NCBI GenBank assembly: GCA_965249895.1
Contig: CBDFNC010000001.1
Coordinates: 372,001 to 436,000 of the forward strand
Origin: CBDFNC01 sp965249895
GTDB lineage: Bacteria > Pseudomonadota > Gammaproteobacteria > Enterobacterales > CBDFNC01
Direction: 5' to 3'
Length of the DNA: 64,000 nt
This document shows, in pieces, positions 34,050-43,208 of the stretch. The notes below the pieces were generated by a model. The model was not told the DNA's origin and ran no database searches. It saw only the letters and a program-made list of their open reading frames with translations. Position numbers and translations under genes: made by a program. Position 1 is the first letter of the stretch, and every line of letters starts with the position of its first letter.

Positions 34050-34793
34050 ATGCAGCTGCCTGAATTTTCTCATCTTTCTTTAGACTTGTCGGCTAAACGC
34101 AGGGTGTTCGCTGTAGGAGATATTCATGGTTATCTCCATCTGCTGAAAGAGCGACTAGCTGAGGTGGCGTTTGATCCTGAGCTGGACGCTTTAGTATGTG
34201 TAGGGGATTTGATTGACCGGGGACCTTGCTCAGAGGAGGTGCTGGACTTGTACCACAACAGCCCCTGGTTTTGGAGCGTGCTGGGGAATCATGAGGTGAT
34301 GATGGCCGAAGCCATGGCCAGAGGCTGGTATAAAGATGAATTACAAGAAGATCAGGCGGTGTTGCTGTGGCTGGTAAATGGCGGAAACTGGGGGTTGACC
34401 AAGTCCCCGGAAACCTTAATGCGGTTAATGGGTATTATCGCCAGTTTACCGTCAGCGATAACCCTGACCTTACCCAGTGGCAAAACGGTGGGGATTTGTC
34501 ATGCTGAACCTAGTACTGCCAACTGGATGGAAACCCAAGAATTTCGAGGCTCGGTGTTTGATCGTCCCAGCTGGTTATGGGGTCGAAGCAGGGCTAAGGC
34601 TGTGGTGGCTCAGGTGGTCTATGGTGTGGATATCAGTGTACATGGACACACGCCGCTCTATGCTGGAGTGCATAAAACGGCGAACAGTTTTTTTATTGAT
34701 ACCGGATCTTGCTCTCCAGGGCGTGGCTACTTGACCTTATTTGATTTGGAAAAAGAGCAGGCTTTCCCCTCTTCCCCTAATTTTTCCGGCTAG
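34050..34793 (+). CDS. PPP-family metallophosphoesterase (PphA/PphB-like)
   Basis: A 247-aa cytosolic phosphatase of the calcineurin-like fold. The metal-binding series is complete: GDIHG at 23-27, GDLIDRG near 51-57, GNHE near 77-80, a late C-H-A-E near 153 and HGHTPLY near 199. This set matches the bacterial serine/threonine protein phosphatases PphA/PphB, though nucleotide substrates are possible. RBS is AGGAG. It precedes the LPS locus with an 81-base gap. Confidence 0.88.
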   Translation: MQLPEFSHLSLDLSAKRRVFAVGDIHGYLHLLKERLAEVAFDPELDALVCVGDLIDRGPCSEEVLDLYHNSPWFWSVLGNHEVMMAEAMARGWYKDELQEDQAVLLWLVNGGNWGLTKSPETLMRLMGIIASLPSAITLTLPSGKTVGICHAEPSTANWMETQEFRGSVFDRPSWLWGRSRAKAVVAQVVYGVDISVHGHTPLYAGVHKTANSFFIDTGSCSPGRGYLTLFDLEKEQAFPSSPNFSG

Positions 34794-34874
34794 CTAAGTC
34801 TATTTTATTTCTGTCTTTGCCTGGTGCGCTGTGTACTAAACTTGACTTGAGAAGTTAACAAGCAGGGAAGGCTT

Positions 34875-36155
34875 ATGACAGGGATCCAGCAGCCCAGTAA
34901 ATTGGCGGTGATTGGCCTAGGTTACGTGGGGCTACCACTGGCGGTGGAATTTGCTAAACACATGGACGTCGTAGGGTTTGACGTTAACCAACAGCGAATA
35001 GATGAACTGCTTCAGGGACAGGACAATACACTTGAAGTTAGCAGTGATAGTTTAACAGATACCGGCATGATGTTTACCAGTAACCCCGAAGATCTTCGAG
35101 AGAGCCAGGTATATATAGTAACGGTTCCTACCCCTATCGATAGCCATAACCAGCCTGACCTCACTTTCCTTCTAAAGGCATCAGAAACAGTCTCTAACGT
35201 GATGTGTAAAGGGGATATAGTGATTTATGAAAGCACAGTTTATCCCGGCGCCTCGGAAGAGGTTTGTGTGCCTATATTGGAGTCCGGATCAGGTTTGTTA
35301 TTAAACCGGGACTTTTTCATTGGTTACAGCCCCGAGCGGATCAACCCGGGAGATAAGCAACATACCATCAGCTGTATTAAAAAAGTGACCTCCGGCTCTT
35401 GCCCAGATGCCGCGGAAGTGATCGATGCGCTATATCAGACAGTGGTGAAAGCCGGTACTCACAAAGCCAGCAGTATCAAGGTGGCTGAGGCTGCCAAGGT
35501 GATTGAAAACACGCAGAGAGACGTCAATATAGCGTTAATTAATGAGCTTGCCATTATTTTTGAAAAAATGGGCATAGATACGGAGGAAGTTTTACAGGCC
35601 GCCGCCACTAAGTGGAACTTTTTACACTTTCATCCAGGCCTGGTGGGAGGACACTGTATTGGTGTGGATCCCTATTATTTAACTTATAAGGCTCAGGAGC
35701 TTGGTTATCACCCTGAAATGATCCTGGCTGGGCGCCGCATTAACGATGAGATGGGGGCTTACCTGGCTGGCCGAGTGATCCGGCTGATGTTAAAGAAACG
35801 TATTCACGTGAACAATGCCAATGTCTTAGTGATGGGTTTGACCTTTAAGGAAAATTGTCCCGACTTGCGTAATTCCAAGGTCATAGACTTAATTAAGGAG
35901 TTTCAGGAAATGGATGCCCGGGTGGATGTTTATGATCCCTGGGCTGATGTCTCGCAAGCTAAGCAGTTGTATGGCTTGGAGCTGGTTAATGAGTTACCCG
36001 AAAAACAATACGATGCTGTGGTTATTGCCGTGGCCCATAGGCAGTTTAAAGCGATCCCCGAAAGCGGGTATAAGGCCCTTTGCAAGCCAACCAAGCATGT
36101 GATTTTTGACGCCAAGAATGTCCTGGACAGTCATTTGGTCGACGGCCGTTTGTAG
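34875..36155 (+). CDS. UDP-N-acetyl-hexosamine 6-dehydrogenase (TviB/WbpO type)
   Basis: A 426-aa NAD-dependent dehydrogenase. The Rossmann motif VIGLGYVGLPLA lies at 12-23. TVPTPID near 93 and the active-site segment GLVGGHCIGVDPYYL near 257-271 (with the catalytic Cys) follow, and the C-terminal domain begins with VMGLTFKENCPDLRNS near 320. The E-N-T-Q-R-D-V-N helix is typical of the TviB/WbpO group, which oxidises UDP-GlcNAc or UDP-GalNAc to the uronic acid, rather than of UDP-glucose dehydrogenase. It supplies a precursor for a surface polysaccharide and heads the LPS glycosyltransferase group. The usual partner epimerase is not in the window. Confidence 0.88.
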   Translation: MTGIQQPSKLAVIGLGYVGLPLAVEFAKHMDVVGFDVNQQRIDELLQGQDNTLEVSSDSLTDTGMMFTSNPEDLRESQVYIVTVPTPIDSHNQPDLTFLLKASETVSNVMCKGDIVIYESTVYPGASEEVCVPILESGSGLLLNRDFFIGYSPERINPGDKQHTISCIKKVTSGSCPDAAEVIDALYQTVVKAGTHKASSIKVAEAAKVIENTQRDVNIALINELAIIFEKMGIDTEEVLQAAATKWNFLHFHPGLVGGHCIGVDPYYLTYKAQELGYHPEMILAGRRINDEMGAYLAGRVIRLMLKKRIHVNNANVLVMGLTFKENCPDLRNSKVIDLIKEFQEMDARVDVYDPWADVSQAKQLYGLELVNELPEKQYDAVVIAVAHRQFKAIPESGYKALCKPTKHVIFDAKNVLDSHLVDGRL

Positions 36156-36250
36156 CGGGGAAATACGTGTTAATTGAGCTTTTTCTCTTTCTACCCTTGA
36201 GCTAAGCCAGGAAATTGGTGACAATTGGCCTCGCTGACAGAGAGGGGCCA

Positions 36251-37276
36251 ATGGATCATAAAATTTTAGTAGTACGCAACGATAAGATTGGTGATTTTAT
36301 GCTGGCCTGGCCTAGCTTCGCCATGCTTAAGTTGTCTATGCCCGACAGTGAAATTCACGCCCTGGTACCCGCTTATACTCAGCCGCTGGCCGAGCTCTGT
36401 CCCTGGATAGATCAAGTGATTATCGATCCAGGCTCCGATTCCGACAAGGCGCAGTCGCAAGCCTTGCTGGAGCAGGTAAAGCAGCAAGACTATTCGGACT
36501 ATATTTGCCTATTTTCTAACATGCGCAACGCCAGGCTGGGCTTTCAAGCCGGAATTTCAAACCGTTTGGCGCCAGCCACCAAACTGGCTCAATTTCTGTT
36601 TAACAACCGATTGAAGCAAAATCGCTCCGAGTCTGCAAAAGCTGAATACCAATATAACCTGGATTTAATCAGCCATTTTTTAGCCCAGCAAGAAGTTGCC
36701 CAGGTAGAATATGACGGGCCGTATTTATCCTTTTCTGAATTATGCCGGTTACAACGTAAGCTGGAGCTGATTTATTGTTTTGATAAAGGGATAAAGCGCT
36801 TGTGTTTTGTTCATGCAGGAAGTGGTGGGTCAGCTAATAACTTGTCAGTGTCACAGTATGCGGAGTTAATTGAACGCTTGTCTGAGTCTCTTCCAGACAT
36901 GGGTTTTGTTCTCACCGCAGGACCTGGAGAAAGGGCTCAGGCAGACAAGCTGTTAGCGCAGCTTAAACCGTCGGCAGCGGTTTATTTATTTGAATCTAAA
37001 GGTGGGCTGAAGCAATTTTGTGAGAACATTGCTGCTGCGGATCTGTTTATTGCAGGCTCAACCGGTCCGCTGCATATTGCCGGTGCTTGTGATGTACCAA
37101 GTGTTGGTTTCTTTCCCGCCAAGAGGAGCGCCAAGCCACTCCGTTGGACACCGTTAAATAGTGAAGGTCGGCACATTTTCTTTGCACCGCCAGAGGGTAA
37201 AGAAAATGAAGAGGATATGAGCCTTATTGAGGTTGACCAGGTATGCCAGAGTATTGTTCAGTGGTACTCTTATTAA
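36251..37276 (+). CDS. GT9 (heptosyltransferase-type) glycosyltransferase A
   Basis: A 341-aa protein with the GT9 N-terminus ILVVRNDKIGDFMLAWPSF (residues 5-23) and the nucleotide-sugar region AGSTGPLHIAGACDVPSVGF near 275. GT9 enzymes usually transfer heptose to LPS inner core. The D-K-I-G-D start motif is closer to non-WaaC/F members, so the sugar is uncertain. The start at 36251 is preferred because the family begins close to its ILVVR strand and GAGGGG lies upstream. It is one of four GT9 genes in the locus. Confidence 0.85.
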   Translation: MDHKILVVRNDKIGDFMLAWPSFAMLKLSMPDSEIHALVPAYTQPLAELCPWIDQVIIDPGSDSDKAQSQALLEQVKQQDYSDYICLFSNMRNARLGFQAGISNRLAPATKLAQFLFNNRLKQNRSESAKAEYQYNLDLISHFLAQQEVAQVEYDGPYLSFSELCRLQRKLELIYCFDKGIKRLCFVHAGSGGSANNLSVSQYAELIERLSESLPDMGFVLTAGPGERAQADKLLAQLKPSAAVYLFESKGGLKQFCENIAAADLFIAGSTGPLHIAGACDVPSVGFFPAKRSAKPLRWTPLNSEGRHIFFAPPEGKENEEDMSLIEVDQVCQSIVQWYSY

Positions 37277-37417
37277 CAATTTTAATTAAGAGCTGATCTT
37301 TTTTCAGCATTGGGTAGTGATGCCACACTCATTGTTTCAGAGGATTTTAAAGCCTGAGTTTTATTATAATAAGGCACAGCTCCGACTTTTTAAGTAAATA
37401 ACAATCTGGAGATCCTA

Positions 37418-38161
37418 TTGGAAGCAATAAAGGTTTTTGTAATCAGCCTAAAAGAATGTAGCGACCGAAGAGCGCATATTGCCAATCAGTTGACTCAACA
37501 AGGGATTGATTTCGAATTTTTTGATGCTGTAGATGGTAGAAAGGAAAATCATCCCTTATTTGAGCGGTATGATTATATCAAAAGGTTATGGTTTACCAGT
37601 GGCGGAATGCCTCCGAGAGGAGAGCTCGGTTGTTATGCCAGCCATTATTTGCTTTGGGAAACATGTGTTAAATTAGGGCAATCGATAGTTATTATTGAAG
37701 ATGATGCCGCGATATGTGCAGATGCTAAAACTGTACTGCCAATAATTCAGAATAGAATTTCTTGCTATGGCTACCTTCGCCTTGAAGATGGCTCTGAAGG
37801 AGTGCACATTCCGATCGAGGAAACTGAAGATTATTGTATCGTTAAGATGACTCATAATTTTAACGGAACAAGGGCGTATGCAATATCGCCTTCAGCAGCA
37901 AAAAACCTACTGCTTCATTCTAAAAAATGGTCAGTGGCGGTCGACAATTTTATAGGTTCATTCTTTTTACACGGTGTAGAATCTTATTTGCTTACCCCCT
38001 TCTTGGCCCAAGATACGGGTGACTTTGCAACCAGTATACAGCCCGAAAAATCCAACAAGACTCCTGTTTACCGAAAACCGACCAGAGAACTATATAGAGT
38101 GTACAAAGATATCCGTCTTTTTCTACACAATTGGAAATTCAAATTAAGCCTGAAGAATTGA
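37418..38161 (+). CDS. Glycosyltransferase family 25 (LPS)
   Basis: A 247-aa LPS glycosyltransferase with the GT25 pattern: VFVISLKECSDRRAHIANQL at 5-24, FFDAVDGR near 34, GELGCYASHYLLWE near 68, IIEDDA near 90. The family includes LPS beta-galactosyltransferases such as Lex2B/LgtB. The start is TTG at 37418 with GGAG eight bases upstream; no nearby ATG fits. It overlaps the frame before the O-antigen ligase, which begins 5 bases after its stop. The AT-richer composition of this and the next gene suggests later acquisition. Confidence 0.85.
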   Translation: MEAIKVFVISLKECSDRRAHIANQLTQQGIDFEFFDAVDGRKENHPLFERYDYIKRLWFTSGGMPPRGELGCYASHYLLWETCVKLGQSIVIIEDDAAICADAKTVLPIIQNRISCYGYLRLEDGSEGVHIPIEETEDYCIVKMTHNFNGTRAYAISPSAAKNLLLHSKKWSVAVDNFIGSFFLHGVESYLLTPFLAQDTGDFATSIQPEKSNKTPVYRKPTRELYRVYKDIRLFLHNWKFKLSLKN

Positions 38162-38166
38162 GTAAA

Positions 38167-39411
38167 ATGAATCTAATAACATATTTCAAGTCCAACGAAG
38201 AGCTTAATAAGCTGCTGCTTATTTGTGAGAAAGTTTTTGTATTAAGTCCTCTTATATGGCTGGTGGTCGGTACGTTTAATGTCGATGGAGGTAAGCATTT
38301 GATGTCACGGCTGATAGTCATGGTTAGTGTCTATTGCCTATTTAGGTTTCGAAATGAATGGCGAAGTAACTTAGCTTCTAAAGAATATAGAAGTTTTCTT
38401 TATGTTTCCCTGGCATATGTTATTTTTATGGCTTTATACCACATTTTTAGGGGGGAAGAGTTTAACTTTGCCAGGACGCTACTAACCTCTCTTCTTTATT
38501 TAACATGTATACCTCGAAAGTTTTTATCGTTAAAATCAATAAGTAGAATTGTTGCTATTGGCGGCGGATTTACCGGGTTATTTTCTTTATATGATGTTTA
38601 TATCCTTGGAGCAGGGCGAGCTGGCGAAATAGCATTCAATGCTATTCCATTTGCAACATTTTGTGCTGTAATTTTTATTGTTTCACTTCTGTCATTTTTA
38701 TTCTTAGAAAAAAGCCCATTCGCTTACCTAATATATGGCATAGGAGTAATTGGCTCTTTGACAGGTGTTATGCTGAGTGAAACCAGGGGGATTTGGCTAG
38801 CACTAGGAGCGACACTTTTAATATTTTTAATGTTTTCATTTAAGAGAATATTAGTTAAGTCTAATCGCCGCTATTTATTGCTGGGTGGTTTTATACTAAT
38901 GTCCATTCCTTTTATATTTCATTCTCAATTCTCCGATAGCTTTCAGCGAAGCTCAACAGAAATTACTAGTATTAGTGAAGGTAACATGGATACTTCAGTT
39001 GGGATCCGGTTACAAATTTGGCAGAGAGGCGTTAATTACATAGGCCTAAGCCCTTGGTTGGGAGTAAGTTCAGAAGCATATCCAAGCTTACTGGATAATG
39101 ATGTAAAAAGTCAGAACGTTACTGCGTTAGCTGCGAATTTTGGTAAGCATCATTTTCACAATCAATATATTGATATGACGGTTAGGACTGGTGTTATCAG
39201 TTTGGTTTTTTTGCTATTTTGGTTAATTTTCCCCGTTCTTCTGCTACTAAGGAGAAAGGGAACTTTTGTAAGACTTGCAAGTGTTGGCGTATTAGCAATT
39301 TTACTGGTGGGTTCTCTTACCGATGTACCTTTCAACTACACGCACATGATTTATCTCTATACCATGTTGATTGGTAGTTTTCTGTTATGTCGTGACGATG
39401 AAATCAACTAG
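38167..39411 (+). CDS. O-antigen ligase/polymerase (Wzy_C family)
   Basis: A 414-aa polytopic inner-membrane protein with about 10-12 hydrophobic segments. The central Wzy_C region contains SLTGVMLSETRGIWLALGAT near 200, a long periplasmic loop (265-330) with RLQIWQRGVNYIGLSP, and HFHNQYIDMTVRTG. This fits WaaL O-antigen ligases or Wzy polymerases, which cannot be separated from sequence alone. The ATG at 38167 follows the GT25 stop by 5 bases, so the pair is co-translated. The composition is AT-rich. Confidence 0.82.
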   Translation: MNLITYFKSNEELNKLLLICEKVFVLSPLIWLVVGTFNVDGGKHLMSRLIVMVSVYCLFRFRNEWRSNLASKEYRSFLYVSLAYVIFMALYHIFRGEEFNFARTLLTSLLYLTCIPRKFLSLKSISRIVAIGGGFTGLFSLYDVYILGAGRAGEIAFNAIPFATFCAVIFIVSLLSFLFLEKSPFAYLIYGIGVIGSLTGVMLSETRGIWLALGATLLIFLMFSFKRILVKSNRRYLLLGGFILMSIPFIFHSQFSDSFQRSSTEITSISEGNMDTSVGIRLQIWQRGVNYIGLSPWLGVSSEAYPSLLDNDVKSQNVTALAANFGKHHFHNQYIDMTVRTGVISLVFLLFWLIFPVLLLLRRKGTFVRLASVGVLAILLVGSLTDVPFNYTHMIYLYTMLIGSFLLCRDDEIN

Positions 39412-39504
39412 ATAATGTTACGTCACTTTACTATAAAACGTTGGTACCTATCTGAGCATAAGCAGGTTAACAGGCAACGAATAATAGAAGTTGGAAAATT
39501 GGAC
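39412..39504. other. Convergent gap between ligase and minus-strand glycosyltransferase
   Basis: A short gap. No strong terminator hairpin was found in it. Confidence 0.35.
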
Positions 39505-40476
39505 TTATTTTAACATCAAACTCAATATGTTTTTTACCCAGTGATCAAGTCGGTATTGTAGTTTTATATCATCTGCTACTTTTTGGTAAGGAGTTGCAAA
39601 GAAATCTGCTGAAATTTCAGGATATTGCTTCGATATGCAGTGAATATTATTTGGATTATAAAATGGGTACTGCTTTACTGAAGAATTAGTGGTTACTAGC
39701 TTTTGTTCATAAGCCAGAGAATCAAAAAACCGGAAAGACAAGCCTTGTTGGCTCTGATAGCCCACATCTAATATAGCTTTATATTTTGAAGAAAGCTCAT
39801 CAAGCTGTTCGCCAAGAATTGGTGAAGAAACTACCTCTATCCTAGGATGTTTAGCTGCTAATTTTTTACGACGGTTGTCGGCTACGATAATAATCTTTGT
39901 TTTTAACTGCGGGTTGGCATCCAGCATTTGCCGGATAAACGTTTGGCGCTCTCGGTTAAATAAAAAAATACCGAAAAGATCCCCTTGGTTTTGTTCCGGC
40001 CTGGGCAGTTGAGAGCTATTGAAATAGTTACTTACTTCGGTAAACCCTTGTTCGCGAATATCTTTAGGATCAAAGCTTAATACTTTATCAAATACATCAA
40101 TATTTTGCATATTACGCGGCATGCGATCTATGCTGTCCCAAAGGTGGCAAACAAGATTGTCGGATATACTTTTTATCAGTTCCAAATGTTCGCGGGTATA
40201 GATATCCGGATTGGTAATTATGGTGATATCAAAATTCCGACCCTTAATAAAACCATTCAAAAATTGGCTGGTTGCCAACCAGGTTCGCTGTTGCTTCAGG
40301 TTTGTTTTCGTCAGCGCTTTAGCCAGCATATTGCTAACGCGTTCACCGGTATTTAAATATTCGTAATGAGATATTTCGCCATTTTCAAGGAAGGTGACCG
40401 AGTGATCTTGCTTACGCATTTCATTAACAATGGGTAAAACCAGGCTGGGGTTTACACCGATAAAAAGTATTTTCAT
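39505..40476 (-). CDS. Putative glycosyltransferase, LPS locus
   Basis: A 323-aa soluble protein. An N-terminal Rossmann-like strand (MKILFIGVNPSLVLPIVNEM) and a second domain (KTKIIIVADNRRKKL, ILDVGYQSQQGLSFRFFDSL) suggest a GT-B glycosyltransferase, with some resemblance to the CgeB-type C-terminus. The exact family and sugar are not recognised. Its place in the LPS locus, just downstream of the WaaE-like gene on the same strand, supports a role in core or surface glycan assembly. Confidence 0.6.
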   Translation of the reverse strand: MKILFIGVNPSLVLPIVNEMRKQDHSVTFLENGEISHYEYLNTGERVSNMLAKALTKTNLKQQRTWLATSQFLNGFIKGRNFDITIITNPDIYTREHLELIKSISDNLVCHLWDSIDRMPRNMQNIDVFDKVLSFDPKDIREQGFTEVSNYFNSSQLPRPEQNQGDLFGIFLFNRERQTFIRQMLDANPQLKTKIIIVADNRRKKLAAKHPRIEVVSSPILGEQLDELSSKYKAILDVGYQSQQGLSFRFFDSLAYEQKLVTTNSSVKQYPFYNPNNIHCISKQYPEISADFFATPYQKVADDIKLQYRLDHWVKNILSLMLK

Positions 40477-40554
40477 ACAACTAGTTCAGCTCCGCGGTAG
40501 GCGACGTCGGTTTTATTGTTAGCAGCATAACAGGCAAATGTTCGGATAAAAACG

Positions 40555-41337
40555 CTATTTTTTGCCAAGATTGTCTGTTTCCTGACTGCGGATCCACAAG
40601 TCGGCATACTTCACAAACGTGGAGTGAGACGAAAGCAGAGCGATTAACAGACCCTGCTTACCATCTAAAAACCCCCTCCGTAACAGATACATTTTTAGGA
40701 AGCAGCTTATCGCATGGGTTACTCCCTGCAGTAGGGTTGCCTTTTTACCTTGTTGCTCTCGGGCGTCAGCCCAAGTTTTGGCATAACCAGCGGATTTGAC
40801 CAGGTAGTGATTAAGGTTGCGGTAAGAGTAGTGCAGTAAGTCCCCGGAAAGGTCTCTACAGAGGACACCTTTGGGGATGATAACCTTTTCGTGTACCAAT
40901 GAATCGTTATAACCAGTCAGGTTTTTTGGGTAAACACGGATAACTTTATCGCGCCAGCCCGAATGCTTGAGAAAACGGCCAAATACCCAATTTAGCCTTC
41001 GGGTATAGAATACTTCATTGCTGGGTTTGTCTGTAAGTACTTTAACAATAGAATCTTTTAGCTCTTCGGAAACTGCTTCATCCGCATCTATGGCAAGGAC
41101 CCATTCGCTGCTGGCGTATTGCTGAGCCATCTGTTTCTGTTTTCCGAAACCGGGCCATTGAGTATTTTGGTAAAATCTGGCGCCGTACTGGTTAGCAATG
41201 GATTCAGTGTTGTCGGTGCTGCCCGAGTCCAGCACAACAATTTCGTCGACCCAGGCGAGGGACTCGAGGCAGCGTGGCAGATTATAGGCTTCATTTTTAG
41301 TGATAATGACCGCGGAAATACTGGCTCGCTGTTCCAT
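40555..41337 (-). CDS. GT2 LPS core glycosyltransferase, WaaE-like
   Basis: A 260-aa protein with a GT-A fold. ISAVIITKNEAYNLPRCLES spans 7-26, VDEIVVLDSGSTDNT near 30-44, and the D-x-D-like AIDADEAVS near 83. The order and W-R-D-K-V-I-R-V-Y block match WaaE/KdtX, which adds beta-glucose to the inner core. A basic C-terminal amphipathic segment probably binds membrane. The start ATG overlaps the stop of the upstream GT9 gene by one base (TAATG), so the two are translationally coupled. Confidence 0.87.
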   Translation of the reverse strand: MEQRASISAVIITKNEAYNLPRCLESLAWVDEIVVLDSGSTDNTESIANQYGARFYQNTQWPGFGKQKQMAQQYASSEWVLAIDADEAVSEELKDSIVKVLTDKPSNEVFYTRRLNWVFGRFLKHSGWRDKVIRVYPKNLTGYNDSLVHEKVIIPKGVLCRDLSGDLLHYSYRNLNHYLVKSAGYAKTWADAREQQGKKATLLQGVTHAISCFLKMYLLRRGFLDGKQGLLIALLSSHSTFVKYADLWIRSQETDNLGKK

Positions 41338-42389
41338 TAGGTTAACCCTTCTACTGTTATCAAGTGATCAAACATGCTTTTAACTGACTCTACTGTGATC
41401 CTTTCCATTGCCTTGGGATCTTTTACCCTGGCCCGCCAGGGGAGTTGCTCTGACGATTTACCCGTTTCGGCTTTAATGGCGTCATCATAAGCACTGACGA
41501 TATACCCTTGACTATTGTAAGGACCGGTTCTTTTTGGGTTATGGTGGGCATACAAACCCAGTACCGGAGTGTTTACTGCTGACGCCATGTGCGCTGGTCC
41601 TGTATCTGGCGAGAGCAGCAGGCTGACTTCGCGGATCAGCGCTAGCAGTTGCGTTAAGCTGGATTTTCCGGTTAAGTTGACACACTCAACCTGGCTTTTA
41701 CGTTGAATTTGCTCGGCAAGGGCAAGTTCATGCGCTGCCGGCCCACCACATAACAGGACCTGAAAACCAGCACTTGCTGCATGTTTGGCTAATGCAGCAT
41801 AACCGTCGACTGTCCAGTTTTTGTAGGTTTTACTGGTGGCTGGGCAGATCATCACACTTTTGACACTCGATATCTGTGTTTTAGCCCAGGCTTGATCTGC
41901 ACTGGATATTGGGAACTGCCAACTGGGTTTAGGATCTATAACCCCCAGCTCTTTGGCAAATTGCATAAATCCATCTAATACATGAGGGCTGGTAGCAGCT
42001 CCTATCTTATGGTTAGTAAACAGCCACTGTAGATCTTTCGCTCTGGCTTTATCGAAACCAAGGCGAATTTTGGCTGGGATCAATAAGCTAAGAAGGCTGG
42101 CTCTAATCGCGGCCTGCATATGTAGCAGCACTTCAAATCGTCGCCCTTGTAACGTCTTTTTGAAGTTAAGGTAGCCTGCAAGCCCTTGCTTTTTATCAAA
42201 AGCGATGACTTCTATACCGGGTAAATCTTTAATCAGCTGAGACTCTAATGTGCCGGTAACCCAAGTTATACGGCTATCAGGCCAGCGTCGCTGTAGCGCT
42301 TGAACCATAGCTACGGCATTACAGACATCGCCGACGGCGCTAAGTCGCAGGATGCATATTGAAGATGGGGCTTTTGATATCAAGTGCAT
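41337..42389 (-). CDS. GT9 heptosyltransferase B
   Basis: A 350-aa GT9 protein. ICILRLSAVGDVCNAVAMVQ is at residues 11-30. VMICPATSKTYKNW near 185, LLSPDTGPAHMASAVNTPVL near 260 and GLYAHHNPKRTGPY near 283 form the ADP-heptose binding side. It is closer to WaaC-like than WaaF-like members by its N-terminus. It begins a minus-strand pair with the WaaE-like gene and is divergent from kdkA across 105 bases. It likely adds an inner-core heptose. Confidence 0.87.
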   Translation of the reverse strand: MHLISKAPSSICILRLSAVGDVCNAVAMVQALQRRWPDSRITWVTGTLESQLIKDLPGIEVIAFDKKQGLAGYLNFKKTLQGRRFEVLLHMQAAIRASLLSLLIPAKIRLGFDKARAKDLQWLFTNHKIGAATSPHVLDGFMQFAKELGVIDPKPSWQFPISSADQAWAKTQISSVKSVMICPATSKTYKNWTVDGYAALAKHAASAGFQVLLCGGPAAHELALAEQIQRKSQVECVNLTGKSSLTQLLALIREVSLLLSPDTGPAHMASAVNTPVLGLYAHHNPKRTGPYNSQGYIVSAYDDAIKAETGKSSEQLPWRARVKDPKAMERITVESVKSMFDHLITVEGLT

Positions 42390-42494
42390 AGGGCTGGATA
42401 AATACAGTAGATGTAATAGAGAAAGCAGCCTTTATTATGCAAACTCAACCAGCTAATGTAAAATTGTTCCACCTCGCTTAATGAAATCAATTCA

Positions 42495-43208
42495 ATGAAG
42501 TGCCAGCGATTTGCCAACCAATTCCTATTTTTCGATTCGAAAGCCTTTAATCGGATCTCGACCGAGCTTTTTGAGCCTGAATACTGGCAGCAACAAAATG
42601 CAGTAACGGGAAAAGCCTTGGGCAGAGGAATCACCTGGTTTGTAAGGTACGAAGAAAAACACCTGGTGCTTCGTCATTATCGACGTGGTGGCTTGATTGG
42701 TCGATTCAATCCGGACCTGTTTGCTTACCTTGGTATTAAGCTCTCCAGGCCCTGGATGGAATTTCAGCTACTAGCTAAAATGACTACTTTGGGTTTGCCT
42801 GTACCTAAACCTGTGGCAGGTCGCCTGATAAGAAAAGGCTTATTCTATCAAGCCGATCTAATCATTAGCCGAATAGACGGCGCCAGAGACCTGGTTAAGG
42901 TAATGGAAAATGAAATTATTCCTCAACAGCTCTGGTTTGAGATTGGTAAAGTGATTGCCAGCTTTCATCGCGCCAAGGTTTACCACTCTGATTTGAATGC
43001 ACACAACATTATGTTGGATAAGTCGTCTAAAGTTTGGCTGATTGATTTCGATAAGTGTGGTTTTAAAAAAGGTGATAGCTGGCAAGCGGGGAATATGGCC
43101 AGGTTATTGCGGTCATTAGAAAAAGAAAAGCAACTTAATCCGGCCTTACAGTGGCAAGCATCACACTGGCCGCTGCTGATGAAAGGTTATGAAAGTTTGT
43201 CCAGGTAG
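42495..43208 (+). CDS. kdkA: 3-deoxy-D-manno-octulosonic acid kinase
   Basis: A 237-aa Kdo kinase that phosphorylates Kdo at position 4 of lipid A-Kdo, in organisms whose LPS carries a single Kdo-4-phosphate (Haemophilus, Vibrio, Shewanella). The kinase-like core is clear: LRHYRRGGLIGR near 57-68, then YHSDLNAHNIMLD near 161-173 and WLIDFDKCGFK near 180-190. Its last 22 bases overlap the 3' end of waaA on the other strand. Together with waaA it predicts a one-Kdo phosphorylated inner core. Confidence 0.92.
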   Translation: MKCQRFANQFLFFDSKAFNRISTELFEPEYWQQQNAVTGKALGRGITWFVRYEEKHLVLRHYRRGGLIGRFNPDLFAYLGIKLSRPWMEFQLLAKMTTLGLPVPKPVAGRLIRKGLFYQADLIISRIDGARDLVKVMENEIIPQQLWFEIGKVIASFHRAKVYHSDLNAHNIMLDKSSKVWLIDFDKCGFKKGDSWQAGNMARLLRSLEKEKQLNPALQWQASHWPLLMKGYESLSR

